Shown here one piece after another: positions 1 to 10,839 of a DNA stretch of 34,055 bases. Origin of the DNA: Hyphochytrium catenoides (taxonomy: Eukaryota; Sar; Hyphochytriomycetes; Hyphochytriales; Hyphochytriaceae); NCBI GenBank assembly GCA_900088475.1, contig FLMG01002090.1:33372-67426 (forward strand), read 5' to 3'. Position 1 is the stretch's first letter. Every line of letters begins with the position of its first letter. The position numbers and the translations under genes are program-made. Under the pieces are notes generated by a model. It was given only the letters and a program-made list of their open reading frames with translations. It was not told the origin of the DNA and did no database searches.

Positions 1-405
1 CTTGGCTTGTTCCTCTTCTCTAATTACGGGACAGTTTATTTAGATATACGTAGGTCTCAAATGTAAATTAGAAGGCCTATGGCTATTTATAATAAATCCG
101 GTCCCAGCGGCGAGAAAACGCCTCCCCTACTACTAGAGAACAAACGAGCGATGGCAGCAGAGAGGATAAGGAAAAAGGCCATTGATTCGAGGCAATCATT
201 TTTCAAATTGCAGAATACAACGGAAGGCCATTCGGAAATACTCTATATTTGTTGACGATAATTACGCGCCCTCGGACATCGATCGGCGGCGCCGTGGCGA
301 TCAATGACCAAAGGAGCAATAATAATCATAAGTTATTTTGCGGAGGACCGGCGGACTGAGTCAGGGGAAACCGCATATTTGTTGCTGTTTGGGCTGCGAC
401 CATCA
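1..405. other. 3' flank of kinase A; no gene recognised
   Basis: This stretch lies downstream of the kinase A stop codon. I see no ORF with recognisable protein motifs. A TTTATT at 35–40 reads AATAAA on the minus strand. It could be a poly(A) signal for kinase A, but it is about 365 nt past the stop, so this is only a suggestion. Confidence 0.4.
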
Positions 406-3400
406 TCAATTTTGCGGCGGCTGCAGCAGCGAGGCGATTCTGGCGAGCAGTTCCTCTCGTTTGTAGGGTTTAGTGGCATAGCTCGTCATGCCGGCATTAA
501 GCGCTTCCTGTACGTGCTCTTCTCTTGCATTGCCAGATAGGCCAATCACCGGTACAGACGGCATACCAAATGCTTGCTCCCATTTTCTTATCTCTTGAAC
601 CGCCTCTATACCTGTCAGCACGGGCACTGAAGAAGAAAACGGAGTCCAATTAACACACTGAACCAACAAGGCATAGGCATAGATACACTGATAACAAAGA
701 ACAAAGTGGGTGGCAGAAGAAGGATCATCAGCACAGAACAGAAACAACATTGCGGAGAACAAAGTCAATTGCAGGTGTAGAAGAACTCCAACCCGCATAA
801 TTAGAAAGAGTCCCCAGGAGGAGAAGAAACAGTCGGGGCTTGCAATAAGACAGATCACGTCCTCAGAAGAGCCTAGGCATCATGGCGTCTTACTTTCTAC
901 ATCCAAGAGGACGATGTCCAAACGAGACTCTGGATAGGGTTGGCTCTTTTGAACAATTTGCACAGCCTCCAGTCCGTTGTCAGCAACTGCAGTGCGCATT
1001 CCAACTGCCTTCAGCTGTTTGTCTAGAATCTTTTGGTTCAGGACGTTATCGTCTACAATGAGTACGCGCCTTCCCGGAAGGATTGAGAGATCTTCGTCCG
1101 AGAGCCGCTGCCTTGCCATTTTAGCAATGCCCCAGTTTTTAGAAGCAGCGAAGGAGGAGGGTGGGGACAAAGAAGACGAAGAGGTAGTAGTGGCACAGAG
1201 CCTACAGGCAGCGGTAAACGTGAATGAGGTCTCTTGACCCATCTGGCTCTTGACTTGAATTGAACCGCCAAGCCTCTCAACCAGGATTCTGCTTATAAAG
1301 AGACCCATACCTGGCAGACAGCATAGAGGAAGAGAAAAGAGGAAAGATCTGATCGTTAACAAAGATCGTCTGCGGAAGAGCGAGAATTGGGTCACTAAAG
1401 TGTTGGAGCAACAGCACTGATCAAGGAGAACTTGCTGGACGGAAGCACCAATAGACAGAGCTGGAAAAGTACACTCGGCTGAAGGCAACGACGAAGGGAG
1501 AGATCCAGGACATGGACGCACTAAGGAACCGAACATTTACGCATGCGAAAAAGAAGGTAAAAAGTTCCTTTTGATAACTCGGCCGCTATGCTTAAGACGA
1601 TGGCAAGTAAAATCTCATTCATCAATTGCAGAAGGGCTACTTCGGTACCTGAGCCACCATACTCCTTGTAAGTCTTAATGTTGGCTTGGGAGAACGGACG
1701 GAAGAGACCAGCCTGTTCCTCCTGTGTCATACCTATACCAGTGTCTGTGACTGTGTACCGGAGCATTCTGACATGGCCTTTATCTCCATTTGCTTCTTCT
1801 GCCGTCCGCTGGTCCACAGGGTCCGCTGATAGCGAGACTGTGAGCCGCTTCTCCGTCACCTTCGCCATGAACTTCAGTGCGTTAGAGATCAAGTTGATCA
1901 GCACTTGGCTAATACGCTTCGAGTCTCCCAGGACTGCCCTTGGAAGCAGCGACACTTCCTCTTCAGAGGGCATGCAAAGAGACAGCTGGACTCCTTCCTC
2001 CTCCAATCTGACCTCGAACATCTTTATAACGTCTTTAAGCATCATCCTAGGTTCAAATGGCTCGTCTAGAAGAGTGAACTGGGTACTCTGCAATCGAGAG
2101 AGCTCAAGCACATCATCTGCTATTAGGCGTTGGTGGTTGGCGCAGAGCTCTATGGCTCTGATGAGCTCCATATCCTTCACCAGCTGTGAAAATGTCTTAA
2201 CTTCCTCCCCATGATCGTGCCACGTGAGGATAGCCGGATCTTTGAGCTTTTTGTCTACAGCCTGCAAACGTTGCTTCAGCAGATCGGCAATGTTCAGTAT
2301 GTTGCTAATGGGATTCCGGATCTCATGTGAGATGACGTCCACGTAGGTTTGCAATCTATTTCTATTCTCCTCTGCCTCCTCCGCTCTTTTTCGTTGTTCC
2401 ACTTCTGTCCTCCTGATGGCTTCGATGTTCTCCTGCTCAAGTGTCCTAATCCTAGTGATGTCCGTCGATACGCCAAAGAAGCCCGTGAATGTCCCATTCT
2501 TATAGGTCGGGATTTGTCTGGCGTAGATATGGGCGATCGAGCCGTCCGGATAAACGAGACGGACCTCATTTTCCGCCTTCTCTCTGGTGGCCAGCGCCCA
2601 ATTGAAGATGGTTCTGTTTCTAGCCCGGTCGTCTGGATGAAGGATCGGCTCCCAAGCGTTGAGATCTGCTTCCTCCCCTTCCTCTTTTTCCTTCGCTTTC
2701 ATCCCAAACAGAGATTTCCAGCAGTCATTCGCGTATGTTATATTACCTTCCGGATCCAAGATGTAAATTGCTGCCGGGACATTCTCCGCAAGCTCGCGAT
2801 ATCTCCGCTCGCTCTCCTGCAGTTCTTTAGTTTGGTCCAGCACCTGTTCTTCAAGCTTCTTCCTCGTTACTGCGATCGAAAGATGGAACTCTACACGCGA
2901 CAGCAGCTCTTTCTTGGAGAAGGGCTTGACAAGATAGTCCTCGGCGCCTTCTTGCAGGCCGTTCAGTCTTGCTTCTTCTCCCGCTCTGGCAGACAGAAGA
3001 ATGACTGGCATGTGTCGCGTCGTTTTTCCATTGATTCCCTGCCTCAACCTTTGAAGGAGTTCAATTCCATCCATGTGCGGCATCATAATGTCCGAAACAA
3101 TAAGGTCGGGCAAGATGTTACTTTCATCCTCTAGATACTGGTGGGCTTCTAAACCGTTGGTCTTCAGTATCACCTGGTACCCGTCAGAGACAAGTGCCGA
3201 CATGATATAGCTCCGCATGTCCGCATTGTCATCCGCAAGTAGGATCAAGCCTCTGGTCCTAGAAGAGTGGGGTGACACAGGTTTCACGCCCTTTCCGTCC
3301 TCTGCGCTAAGACTCGCCCCAAATATCCTAGGACTAGCTTTTTTCGGGGAAGGAGAAGAAGATGAAGTTAAAGAGTAACTCTGTTGTTCACCCTTTGGGT

Positions 3401-6315
3401 CGCCGGTCTTGGCTGAGAGAGCGGAATTAGTATTGGGTAACCACCGTAGTGCCTCCTCCACATAGGCCTGACGTTGGAGAGACGAGTCCTCCATATGCTT
3501 CTGCAAGAGGCTGCTGGGGGGATAGGAAGAAGACAGAGGCTGCGAAGAGGGTGCAGTGGGAGATGCCTTCCGGACAGGTATCCGCACGATAAAGGTCGTT
3601 CCTTTCCCCAAAGTAGAATCTACTTCTATGGTCCCCGAAAGAAGCTTCACCAGCTCTTTTACCATGGGACAACCTATCCCAGAGCCCTCAATACTTCGTC
3701 CATGTGCACCTTCCACCCGATGGAACCTCTCAAAAAGACGAGGAAGCTCCTCTTCAGAAATGCCAATCCCGGTGTCTGACACTGTAAGTACAGCCCAATC
3801 TCCCTCATACATTGCTTCATTACCATTGTACTGCTCTCCATTTGCCGCTGTCTCTTTTCCAAGTCTGACCTCTACCTTGCCTGCTAGGGTATATTTGAAG
3901 GCGTTCGACACGAGATTCAAGATAATCTTCTCCCACATATCCTGGTCCACAAAAACTTCTTCCTCGCCGGGAAAGCCCGTTACGTCTACCAGAAAACCTA
4001 TGCCCGCATCCTGAAATGCAGATTGGAACATGCTCGCTATGTTCTTCGTTACGGAAGGCAAATCGGTGGGTATAAAGTTAGCCTTTTGTCGATCGGCCTC
4101 AATTCGAGAGAACTCTAAAAGTGAGTTCACTAGCTTCAGGAGGCGCAGAGAGTTGGTGTACGCCATCTCAAGCTTGTCTGAAGCTTCTGGCGGCAGGATA
4201 CCGCCAGTACTATCAAGCACATCTCGAATATTGGCCAGACCTGTTCCACATGACGGTGGTGAAATAAAAGAGAGATTGCAGCAGGACCACGGGGGAACAG
4301 ACGATTGCGTGTAAGGCCCAGCAGGAATAAACAGGAAGAATCGATCGATGTCTATAAGCGGACGCAGGACTTAGAGGCACAAGAAGAGATATATGCAACA
4401 GCCCAACACGAGGAAAGGGTCAGGAATACAGTTCAACAGCCAACACGCCCACCCCTGGTCAAACTACTTTGGCTTCAAGATATTGAAAAGAGAAGAGAGT
4501 ACTCCTTACCGAGATGAATGGGGGTCCTGAACTCGTGGGAGACTGTGGTGCAGAGACAGAGGAGGGCGTAATATAAGAGGAAACGACCATAGCAAGGCGC
4601 AACCAGTAGAGGAGCGGAAACGAAACCGGACGTCTAGGACACTGCCTCACACACAGAAAGATACATAGAGATAGAGAACAGGTAAACACGTGAAGAGGGT
4701 CCAAAAGACATCTGAGAAGAGTGTCAGTAGCTTGGTGCTATTACTAGTTCCATGTGCTCTCTCTCCCCATCTTTTTTGCTTTTCTTCCATCACTTACTGT
4801 TTTGAAAAAAAGTGGTCTTTGCTCGATCAATCTCAGCCAAAGCCTCTGCCCTCAGCTTCTCTTCCTCAAAGGCTCTCGCTGAGGCGATGGAGGTCGCGAG
4901 CTGCCGCGCAACCAGATCAATGAAGCCTTGGTAGTCTTCGTCGCGTCTTTTTTCTGCGTTTAAGCCCAAGACAAGCACGCCCATCGCTCCATCTTCTTCA
5001 GAGAGGACGAGAGGCACGGAGACGGCGGAATGGGGAGCCTTCTGGCCCTCTGGAGGGGTCATTATCGTTGAAGGAAGGTCCGCTATCTCCGTCATCTTCC
5101 CAGACTGGATAACCTGCGCTAAACACCACGGGTCCTTGTCCTCGGCTCCTGTCCCTTCTGGCTCTCTATTTTCCTTTGAGAGTGTTACTCTCTTAGGAGC
5201 GAGCTGTGCTTGCAACCCACCGGCTATGCCCTTAAGAATGACGCTATCTCCGCTCTTCATATAGCAAATGGCGAAAGGAACGTCAGGATTCTGTTCATCG
5301 GAGAAGACTCGCATTGCTTTGTCCAAAGCCTCCTCTATTGACCTCACTCCCGCTGTCCGAGCCGCAAGAAGACGGAGAGTATGCATCCTTCTCTCTGCGA
5401 GAACTCTTTTGGTTGTTTCCGAAACAGGAGTGAAAAAGCCGCCAATCTCCCCATTTTCTACCGGTACTGGACCGTAAGAGAAGGTGAAGTAGCATTCCTC
5501 GTCGTAGCCATTCCGTGTGAGAATCATCTTTCTGCAGGGAGCACGAAGATAGACAACGTCAGCAACAGATTGAGGACCAAGGCAGGATGAAGGAGTGAAG
5601 AAGAGACACCTCATTTACATATAATCAAGACGCTGCCTCTCTTTTTTGTCGCAAGATGTCCTCCAATACTCTCTATTCTCAAGTAGTCCTTGGTCTCTTC
5701 GACCGCATAACGACTATTCCTAGACTCGTTTCACGAATAGATCCACAGGTACGCCCTGTCCCATCATCATTGACAGACAAAAAGCCTGGGGATTACTTAC
5801 TTGTCCTCACTCCAATGCGCTTCTCTCGTCTCTCTGATCTGCTGCAAGACAGGATCCATGAAGTCCCAGATCTCAGGGAATATTTCTCTGCACGGCACAC
5901 CCAAAGCTCGAGGATGTTTCGTCCCTAAGATCAAGGTATACGCATCATTGTAGAAGCAGCACGCCTCTGGGCCCCACATAAGGATAATGGCGAACTTGGA
6001 CGAGAGAGTGAGAGCCAGAGAAGTCATCAGGCTCTGGGGCCAGCTATGCATAGGCCCAAGCAAAGTTTCTTCCCACTTCTTCGCCTGGATCAGGGGAGCC
6101 ATTATGGTGCTGCTGCCTGCGAAGGTTAGAGCGCTAGGCCCAAGAGACTGCTGCTGCTGTAGGAAGGAGGAAGACGAACTGGACGAGGAGAAGCCTAGCC
6201 CTAACGGTGGTGAAGAGCCAGTCCTTGGCAATAAGGTTGAAGAAGAGAATCCCTCCTCCAATTCCCTCTTCTCCTCTTTGCCCTGCTGGCCTCTCTCTTC
6301 GCTGAGAAGGGCCAT
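406..6315 (-). CDS. Dual hybrid sensor histidine kinase, copy A (six exons)
   Basis: Exons in transcription order: 6315–5801, 5531–4798, 4542–4510, 4240–1649, 1310–894, 626–406, total 4512 nt (1503 aa). Introns are 269, 255, 269, 338 and 267 nt. The first is phase 2 and the other four are phase 1. All are GT–AG and restore family motifs exactly. Domains: low-complexity Ser/Gln leader (43–56); PAS about 81–210 (SWPQSL, FYNDAY, WSED, then RNGYDEECYFTFSYGP after the first splice); GAF about 236–395; HisKA1 with SHEFRTP, H419; HATPase1 with NLVSNAFKY (about 536) and DTGIGI; receiver 1 with ADDN, SDIMMP (D811) and K866; PAS2 about 904–1024; HisKA2 SHEIRNP, H1066; HATPase2 with NLISNALKF and YGGSGMGLFISR; receiver 2 with IVDDN, D1428 and TKPYKRE. 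Known families: PAS/GAF sensor input, His-to-Asp phosphorelay, probably passing phosphate to an HPt protein not seen here. No membrane span is visible, so it is likely cytosolic. The first in-frame ATG is 6315; the frame stays open to 6480 without ATG, so an extra 5' exon cannot be excluded. The first HATPase G2 motif is unusual (GSGIGCP). Confidence 0.9.
4510..4542 (-). other. 33-nt microexon carrying the first H-box (kinase A)
   Basis: The minus strand reads CACCACAG, then a 33-nt exon, then GTAAGGAG. The exon holds 2 nt, ten codons and 1 nt, and encodes SHEFRTPIHL with the phosphoacceptor H419. Upstream exon 2 ends CAA AAC A (FFQN plus one base) and exon 4 opens GT CTG GCC. The join gives FFQN-I-SHEFRTPIHL-G-LANIRDVL, the expected HisKA sequence. 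It is too short to appear as an ORF. Confidence 0.88.
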
Positions 6316-7048
6316 GCTAACTCGCCCACCCCGCCGCCAGGTGGAGCAGTGTAGTGAGATCGTCAAATACGAACGAGAAGAGACCAAGAAAGAGCAACTC
6401 TGACAGCGCCCAGAGCTCGGGATAGTCCCCGACTGAGAACCAACCGCTGTTCCTCTCAGGTCCACTACTAGAGCGCTCACTTAGGAGCTCCAGTAAATTG
6501 GGAGAAGTGGCGGTAGATGGGAAAGGAGAGAGATATCATCGGTCACGATTTGCTTTTGTCCAGGCCTCTTAATCAACGTTGCTGGGTCTCTTTGACGCAG
6601 CACTCTATTATCCTTCCTGATCTCCGCATTCGAAATAAGGAGCGCCCCAAATGCCACTTCTTCTGGCTGACACAGATGATCCTTGTTGCGGCGGCGATGG
6701 TACGTAGGGCCTGCGTCTGATCCTTCCCACGCAGAAAAGCAGACAAACAGAGCTAAGCCATGGGAAAGACCATGAAAGGAGGAAAAGTGGAGGAGCATTC
6801 TAATTATTAGTTGCCGCAAGCAAGACAATGGTTCGGTCTCTCTGCAAGCCAGCCCTTATGCGGTTTATGGGGCCAGAGAGAGAGGTTGCTCGTCGCTTTG
6901 GACACCGTGAAAGAGAAAGAGTGATGCGGCTAATGTGATGAGAGGAGGCTTTTGTACCTCTATCTGTGGGCATAGGTGGGAAGAGTACTGCGGCGTTAAT
7001 GTTAGGGAAAGGTGGACCCTTCACCCCTTTCCCTGTCGTTTCGCTGGT

Positions 7049-7167
7049 CTGTCTGTCTGTTTGTTTGTTTTTCTGTCTCTGTCTCTCTGTCTCTCTGCTC
7101 TCTCTCTGTCTCTCTCTCTGTCTCTCTCTTTCTCTCTCTCTTTTTCTCTCTCTCTCTCTCTCTCTCC
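7049..7167. repeat. CT/GTCT microsatellite tract
   Basis: A run of GTCTGTCTGT, TTGTTTG and (CT)n/(TCTG)n units lies on the plus strand. In kinase A's orientation it is a polypurine tract about 0.7–0.85 kb upstream of the proposed start codon. The Arg/Glu-rich reading on the minus strand and the Ser/Leu-rich readings on the plus strand here are translations of the repeat, not genes. Confidence 0.9.
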
Positions 7168-9778
7168 GACAGGAACACTCCCAGTCCTCATCTTCTCTTG
7201 CTCTGTTTCTCAACCCTTTCTCTGTCACTCTGTCTCGTCCCAGTTCCCCCTAAATAACCTACAGGTAGTAATTTTTTGAAACCTAAAACCCCTTTAGGTG
7301 CATTCCTAGTTCTATATCACAGCTATCAAGAGTCAATTACCCGTTACTTCTGTTATTTCGAAGATGCCAAGCTGCAAGATGATGAGGAACTTTTAGGAGC
7401 TCGAAAGACAGCGCCACAGTGAAGAGATTCATAGTGCTCTTCATAGTCCGATCGTCCTCTCTCCAACGTCATCATCCTACTAATCCCCCGCAATGCATCC
7501 AGCCAACGGGCAGGCAGGCAGTTTAGTTGCTAGACACTGCCTCCTGGCTGCTGGTAGTTAATCATTAGAAAGCCAGCTGCTTTGTGGCTGCTGCTGGTGG
7601 CTGGGTGCTCGCTGGAGGGGAGGATATAGACGAGGTGGCTTCCGTTCTCCAATTGTATCGTCTTTCTCCCTGTAGTACTGGTTCCTACGTGACATTGCGG
7701 TCACGGTCAGTAGCAGCTGCACGCCTAGCCTGCCGCAGACTTGCTGCTGGTCGTTGGTGATGTTTGCTGCTTTTTGGTGGAGCGGATATTCATCATCTTT
7801 AGTTGATAATTCCTCCTTTCCCGCCTCCCCAGTGCAGTGAGGGGGGATCCATCGACCACCCTAAGCATTGCAGAAGTAGTCTTGCTTTCCTTTTCTCTTC
7901 TTGTCGTCTCCAGACGACGTGCTTTCGTAGGAGAAGGGACCTAAAGAACATCAAGAGAGCAGAGGACGATGAGGAAGACAACAAGAAAAGTCCCCTCCCC
8001 CCACAAGCAACAAGATTCTTTCCTTCTTGAGATATAGCCAGCACGACAGGAGAAGAAGAGTAGAGTGAGATCGCCCGTAGCAGCTATTAGCTTTCACACC
8101 GGTGATGAGCAGGTGATTATTTACCCTTCCGCCTATTAGCAGCGGATGGGGACTGCGGGTACACTTACTGATTCTGGGGCCCCAGTAATGAGGACAAGTG
8201 AGAAGACGGGAGAACGGGGTAAGATGGTCGATTCCTTATTGTTCATTCATGGACAGCCTCCAACGCCTTCCCTAAAGCAGAGTCAAACTGCTTCACGTCC
8301 CACCTGCCCTTAGCTGTTAAAGTCCTCCCCTACTACCACGTAGCACCTGCAGCAAGCAGCAGCAGAAGGAGAGCGTACAAGGCAAGGAACGCAGAGACAA
8401 TGAATGTCACCCGGGAGCCACTGCGACAAAATCTAACAAAAGTCTCTATCACCATCCTCGCCCCGATTCCCTGTGTCACAAGCAAGCAGCAGAAAGCTGC
8501 CATAGAGATTATTTTAAAAAGATGACGATAAAGAAGAGCAATGGGTGCGACTCCCGCCGCAACGCTGTGCTTGCTCGGGTTGGAGAAAAGTCGTCTTCCT
8601 GCCTAGCACAACAAGGACACACTTTTTTGATAATAGCTGCTGATACCACGGCCTCTTATGATAAAGCTTACTCTCTCTAGCTGGATAGATGATGATGATT
8701 CTTCTTCAGACTCAACTTTACATTCTTGCGCATACCTTGATTATTAGGGCACTATCCCGTGAAAGAGCCTCTTTCCCCTCCTTTGATGCCCTGCTTAGCC
8801 GCACAGCACCCAGCCACTTGAGAGAAGGACGGTGTAACAACTTTGGAGCAGCAAGAGAATGGGGATAATAGGTTCATCGTAGTAAGGAAGAACCACTTTT
8901 CCTCCCCCTCCTTCCTAGGTAAACCACCTAGCTACAACTAGTAGACGTTGCCTGTGGGGAAGCAACAGAAGATATAATCAACCACGACAACTTCCATCAG
9001 TTAATGATCGACAACCATTCGGTTCCTCGTCCTCGTGCTCCTCATCATCCGCTTTTCAATCATCGTCCCTTGCTATTATGCTGGTAATAACAACAATGAA
9101 TACCGGGTCGAGAATGGCAGCCATTTGAATGAAGGAGAAGATAAACGACTACTCTTCCTAGCAAGCACCGCCACGGACAACACGACAGACAGGACCCCAT
9201 CACGCACCAGTCCTCCTGTTCGTTTACCTGAAGAAGGCACCCGACGGAGAACGAGAAGGAGAAGAAGACGAGCCCACGCAAGACAGGGAGGAAGGGAGGA
9301 GGAAGCAAGAACAACAACGATAAGGACCAACGAACGCCCAGCACCATCACCATCACCACGGCCACCTCTCATCCTCCATAGTAGTGAGACAACTAACGGG
9401 CGCGGGAGGTGATTAAGGTAAGTGACCGCCATGGAGATTTATCGGGCGAGGAGCTGAGCCGCAGCAGCAGCAGAAGAAGGAGTGACTGGGCCCACCACCA
9501 TCTTCTTCTTCTGAAGATGCCGATGAGCCTGTGAGACGCTATGTATAGGCTTGGCTTACTCTGTCGCCGCTTGATCTCTTGGCTTTGAGGAAGAGGAAGG
9601 ACGGACGCTCCGACATCAAGTGCAATCTTCGTCTTTTTCTCTTTCTGACAGTCAATCAACCATCATCATCGAGAGCGGGGCCACCTGACTTTATTCGGGG
9701 TTTAATTCTGTGGAGTAAAATATATGTCCCCAGTAAATAAAGTGAGGCAGCTTTATTAGAAAATTAGAGCTCATTTTA

Positions 9779-9798
9779 CACGTGGGGCCTAACACGTG
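9779..9798. promoter_or_regulatory. Paired CACGTG (E-box/G-box) direct repeat
   Basis: The decamer ACACGTGGGG occurs twice, with CACGTG cores at 9779–9784 and 9793–9798, 14 bp apart. A TATAAAA-like stretch follows about 25 bp downstream at about 9822. CACGTG is the known core for bHLH and plant-type bZIP factors. The role here is inferred: the site lies in the divergent region about 1.05 kb before the copy B start codon and 3.5 kb before copy A. Confidence 0.35.
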
Positions 9799-9878
9799 GG
9801 GGATAAAAACTCAATATTTCTTTATAAAAACTTTTAACCTTTCCACAACTCTTCTAGATCTATGTCCCTCCCTTGTGT

Positions 9879-9953
9879 CCTCTCTCGCTCTTCCTCCCTC
9901 TCTCTTTCTCTCTCTTAATCCTTTCTCTCTCTTTAATCCTTTCTCTCTCTTCG

Positions 9954-10014
<61 letters not shown>

Positions 10015-10118
10015 CTCTCTCCTCTCTCTCCACCTCTTCTCTCTCTCTCCCTCTCTCCCTCTCCCTCTTCCCTCCCTCTCCCCTTTCCTCTCTCTCCTTA
10101 TCTCTTATCTCTCCCTTT
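9879..10118. repeat. Long CT-rich microsatellite tract
   Basis: About 240 bp of almost pure pyrimidine on the plus strand, mostly (CT)n with CCT and TTC variants. It lies 0.7–0.95 kb upstream of the copy B start codon. The tract can be read as Leu/Ser-rich peptide in two frames (9782–10201 and 9873–10172); these readings are repeat artefacts. Confidence 0.92.
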
Positions 10119-10839
10119 CGAAGATGTGGCACATTTTTTTCCGTACCTCTGTTTGCCATCAACAGCTTGTAGCTGTTCCTTACCTCCTCTCCTCAAAATG
10201 ACCCTCCTCGCCCTTTGAATGTGGACCGGACACAGACACCACACTCTTCCTGCAACAGCTTCTTTCTATCTACACCTAACCTTACTTCCCCTCCTGCTGC
10301 TTCACTTCCTCTGCGCCTAGCCTGCCGTCTCTCTAGCGATTGAGTGAGCCTCCTAGAGAGAGAAAAGCAGCCCAACGCCAGGCCAATAGTAGGAGACGGA
10401 AAGGGACCGCTGGGAGCAGCATTCACTCTTCTCTCTCTCTCTCCAAGGCTCTGTAGGCAAGCAAGAAGCATCTCCGAAGCGAGCATCGGGGAGGTAACAA
10501 TAGGAGAGGATAAAAGCAATCTACTGTCCGCTCGAGGGAAGGAGAGCAGGACCGTTGAGTTAATAATTCGATAGTCGGTCCTACGAGCATGTTGTTGTCC
10601 CAGCTCTTGTCCTATGTTCATACCCTCATGGCCCCATCAGTCAGGACGATGACCTGAAGGAAAGAGGACGATACGACTATCTTCTTCTCTCCGCTTCGTC
10701 CTTGGCGGTGAGAGGAGGCCCCAGCAACCCCGGCTTCTCCGGAGCAAGAGTCCACTTGTCTCTCTCTCCCTGGTGCCCGACCTTTTGCTCTCTTGCCTCA
10801 TCGTATAAGGCGGGCGTCTTGGCCCACGAAGAGAGGAAG

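Larger units (their letters stand above)
6316..10839. other. Divergent intergenic region between the two histidine kinases
   Basis: This 4.5-kb stretch must hold the promoters of both kinases, which are transcribed away from each other. I recognise no gene in it. ORFs at 6481–6828, 6800–7228, 9035–9412 and 10193–10621 lack domain motifs, and several are translations of repeats. It contains two long CT tracts, an AT-rich stretch at about 9690–9840 with paired CACGTG sites and TATAAAA-like sequence at about 9822–9828, a 12-bp perfect palindrome CTGGGGCCCCAG at 8174–8185 nested inside TTACTG/CAGTAA arms (8165–8188), and short GCAGGCAGGCAG-type repeats near 7510. Immediately upstream of copy B the frame is open from about 10567 to 10839 but has no ATG; it may be leader or a decayed PAS-coding remnant. 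Confidence 0.6.

Noticed and set aside
6800..7228. Arg/Glu-repeat protein on the minus strand.
   Set aside because: It is the translation of the CT microsatellite and starts from flanking noncoding sequence; no family motif.
9035..9412. Arg-rich 125-aa open frame in the divergent spacer.
   Set aside because: Low complexity, non-ATG start, and a competing open frame on the other strand; no recognisable domain.
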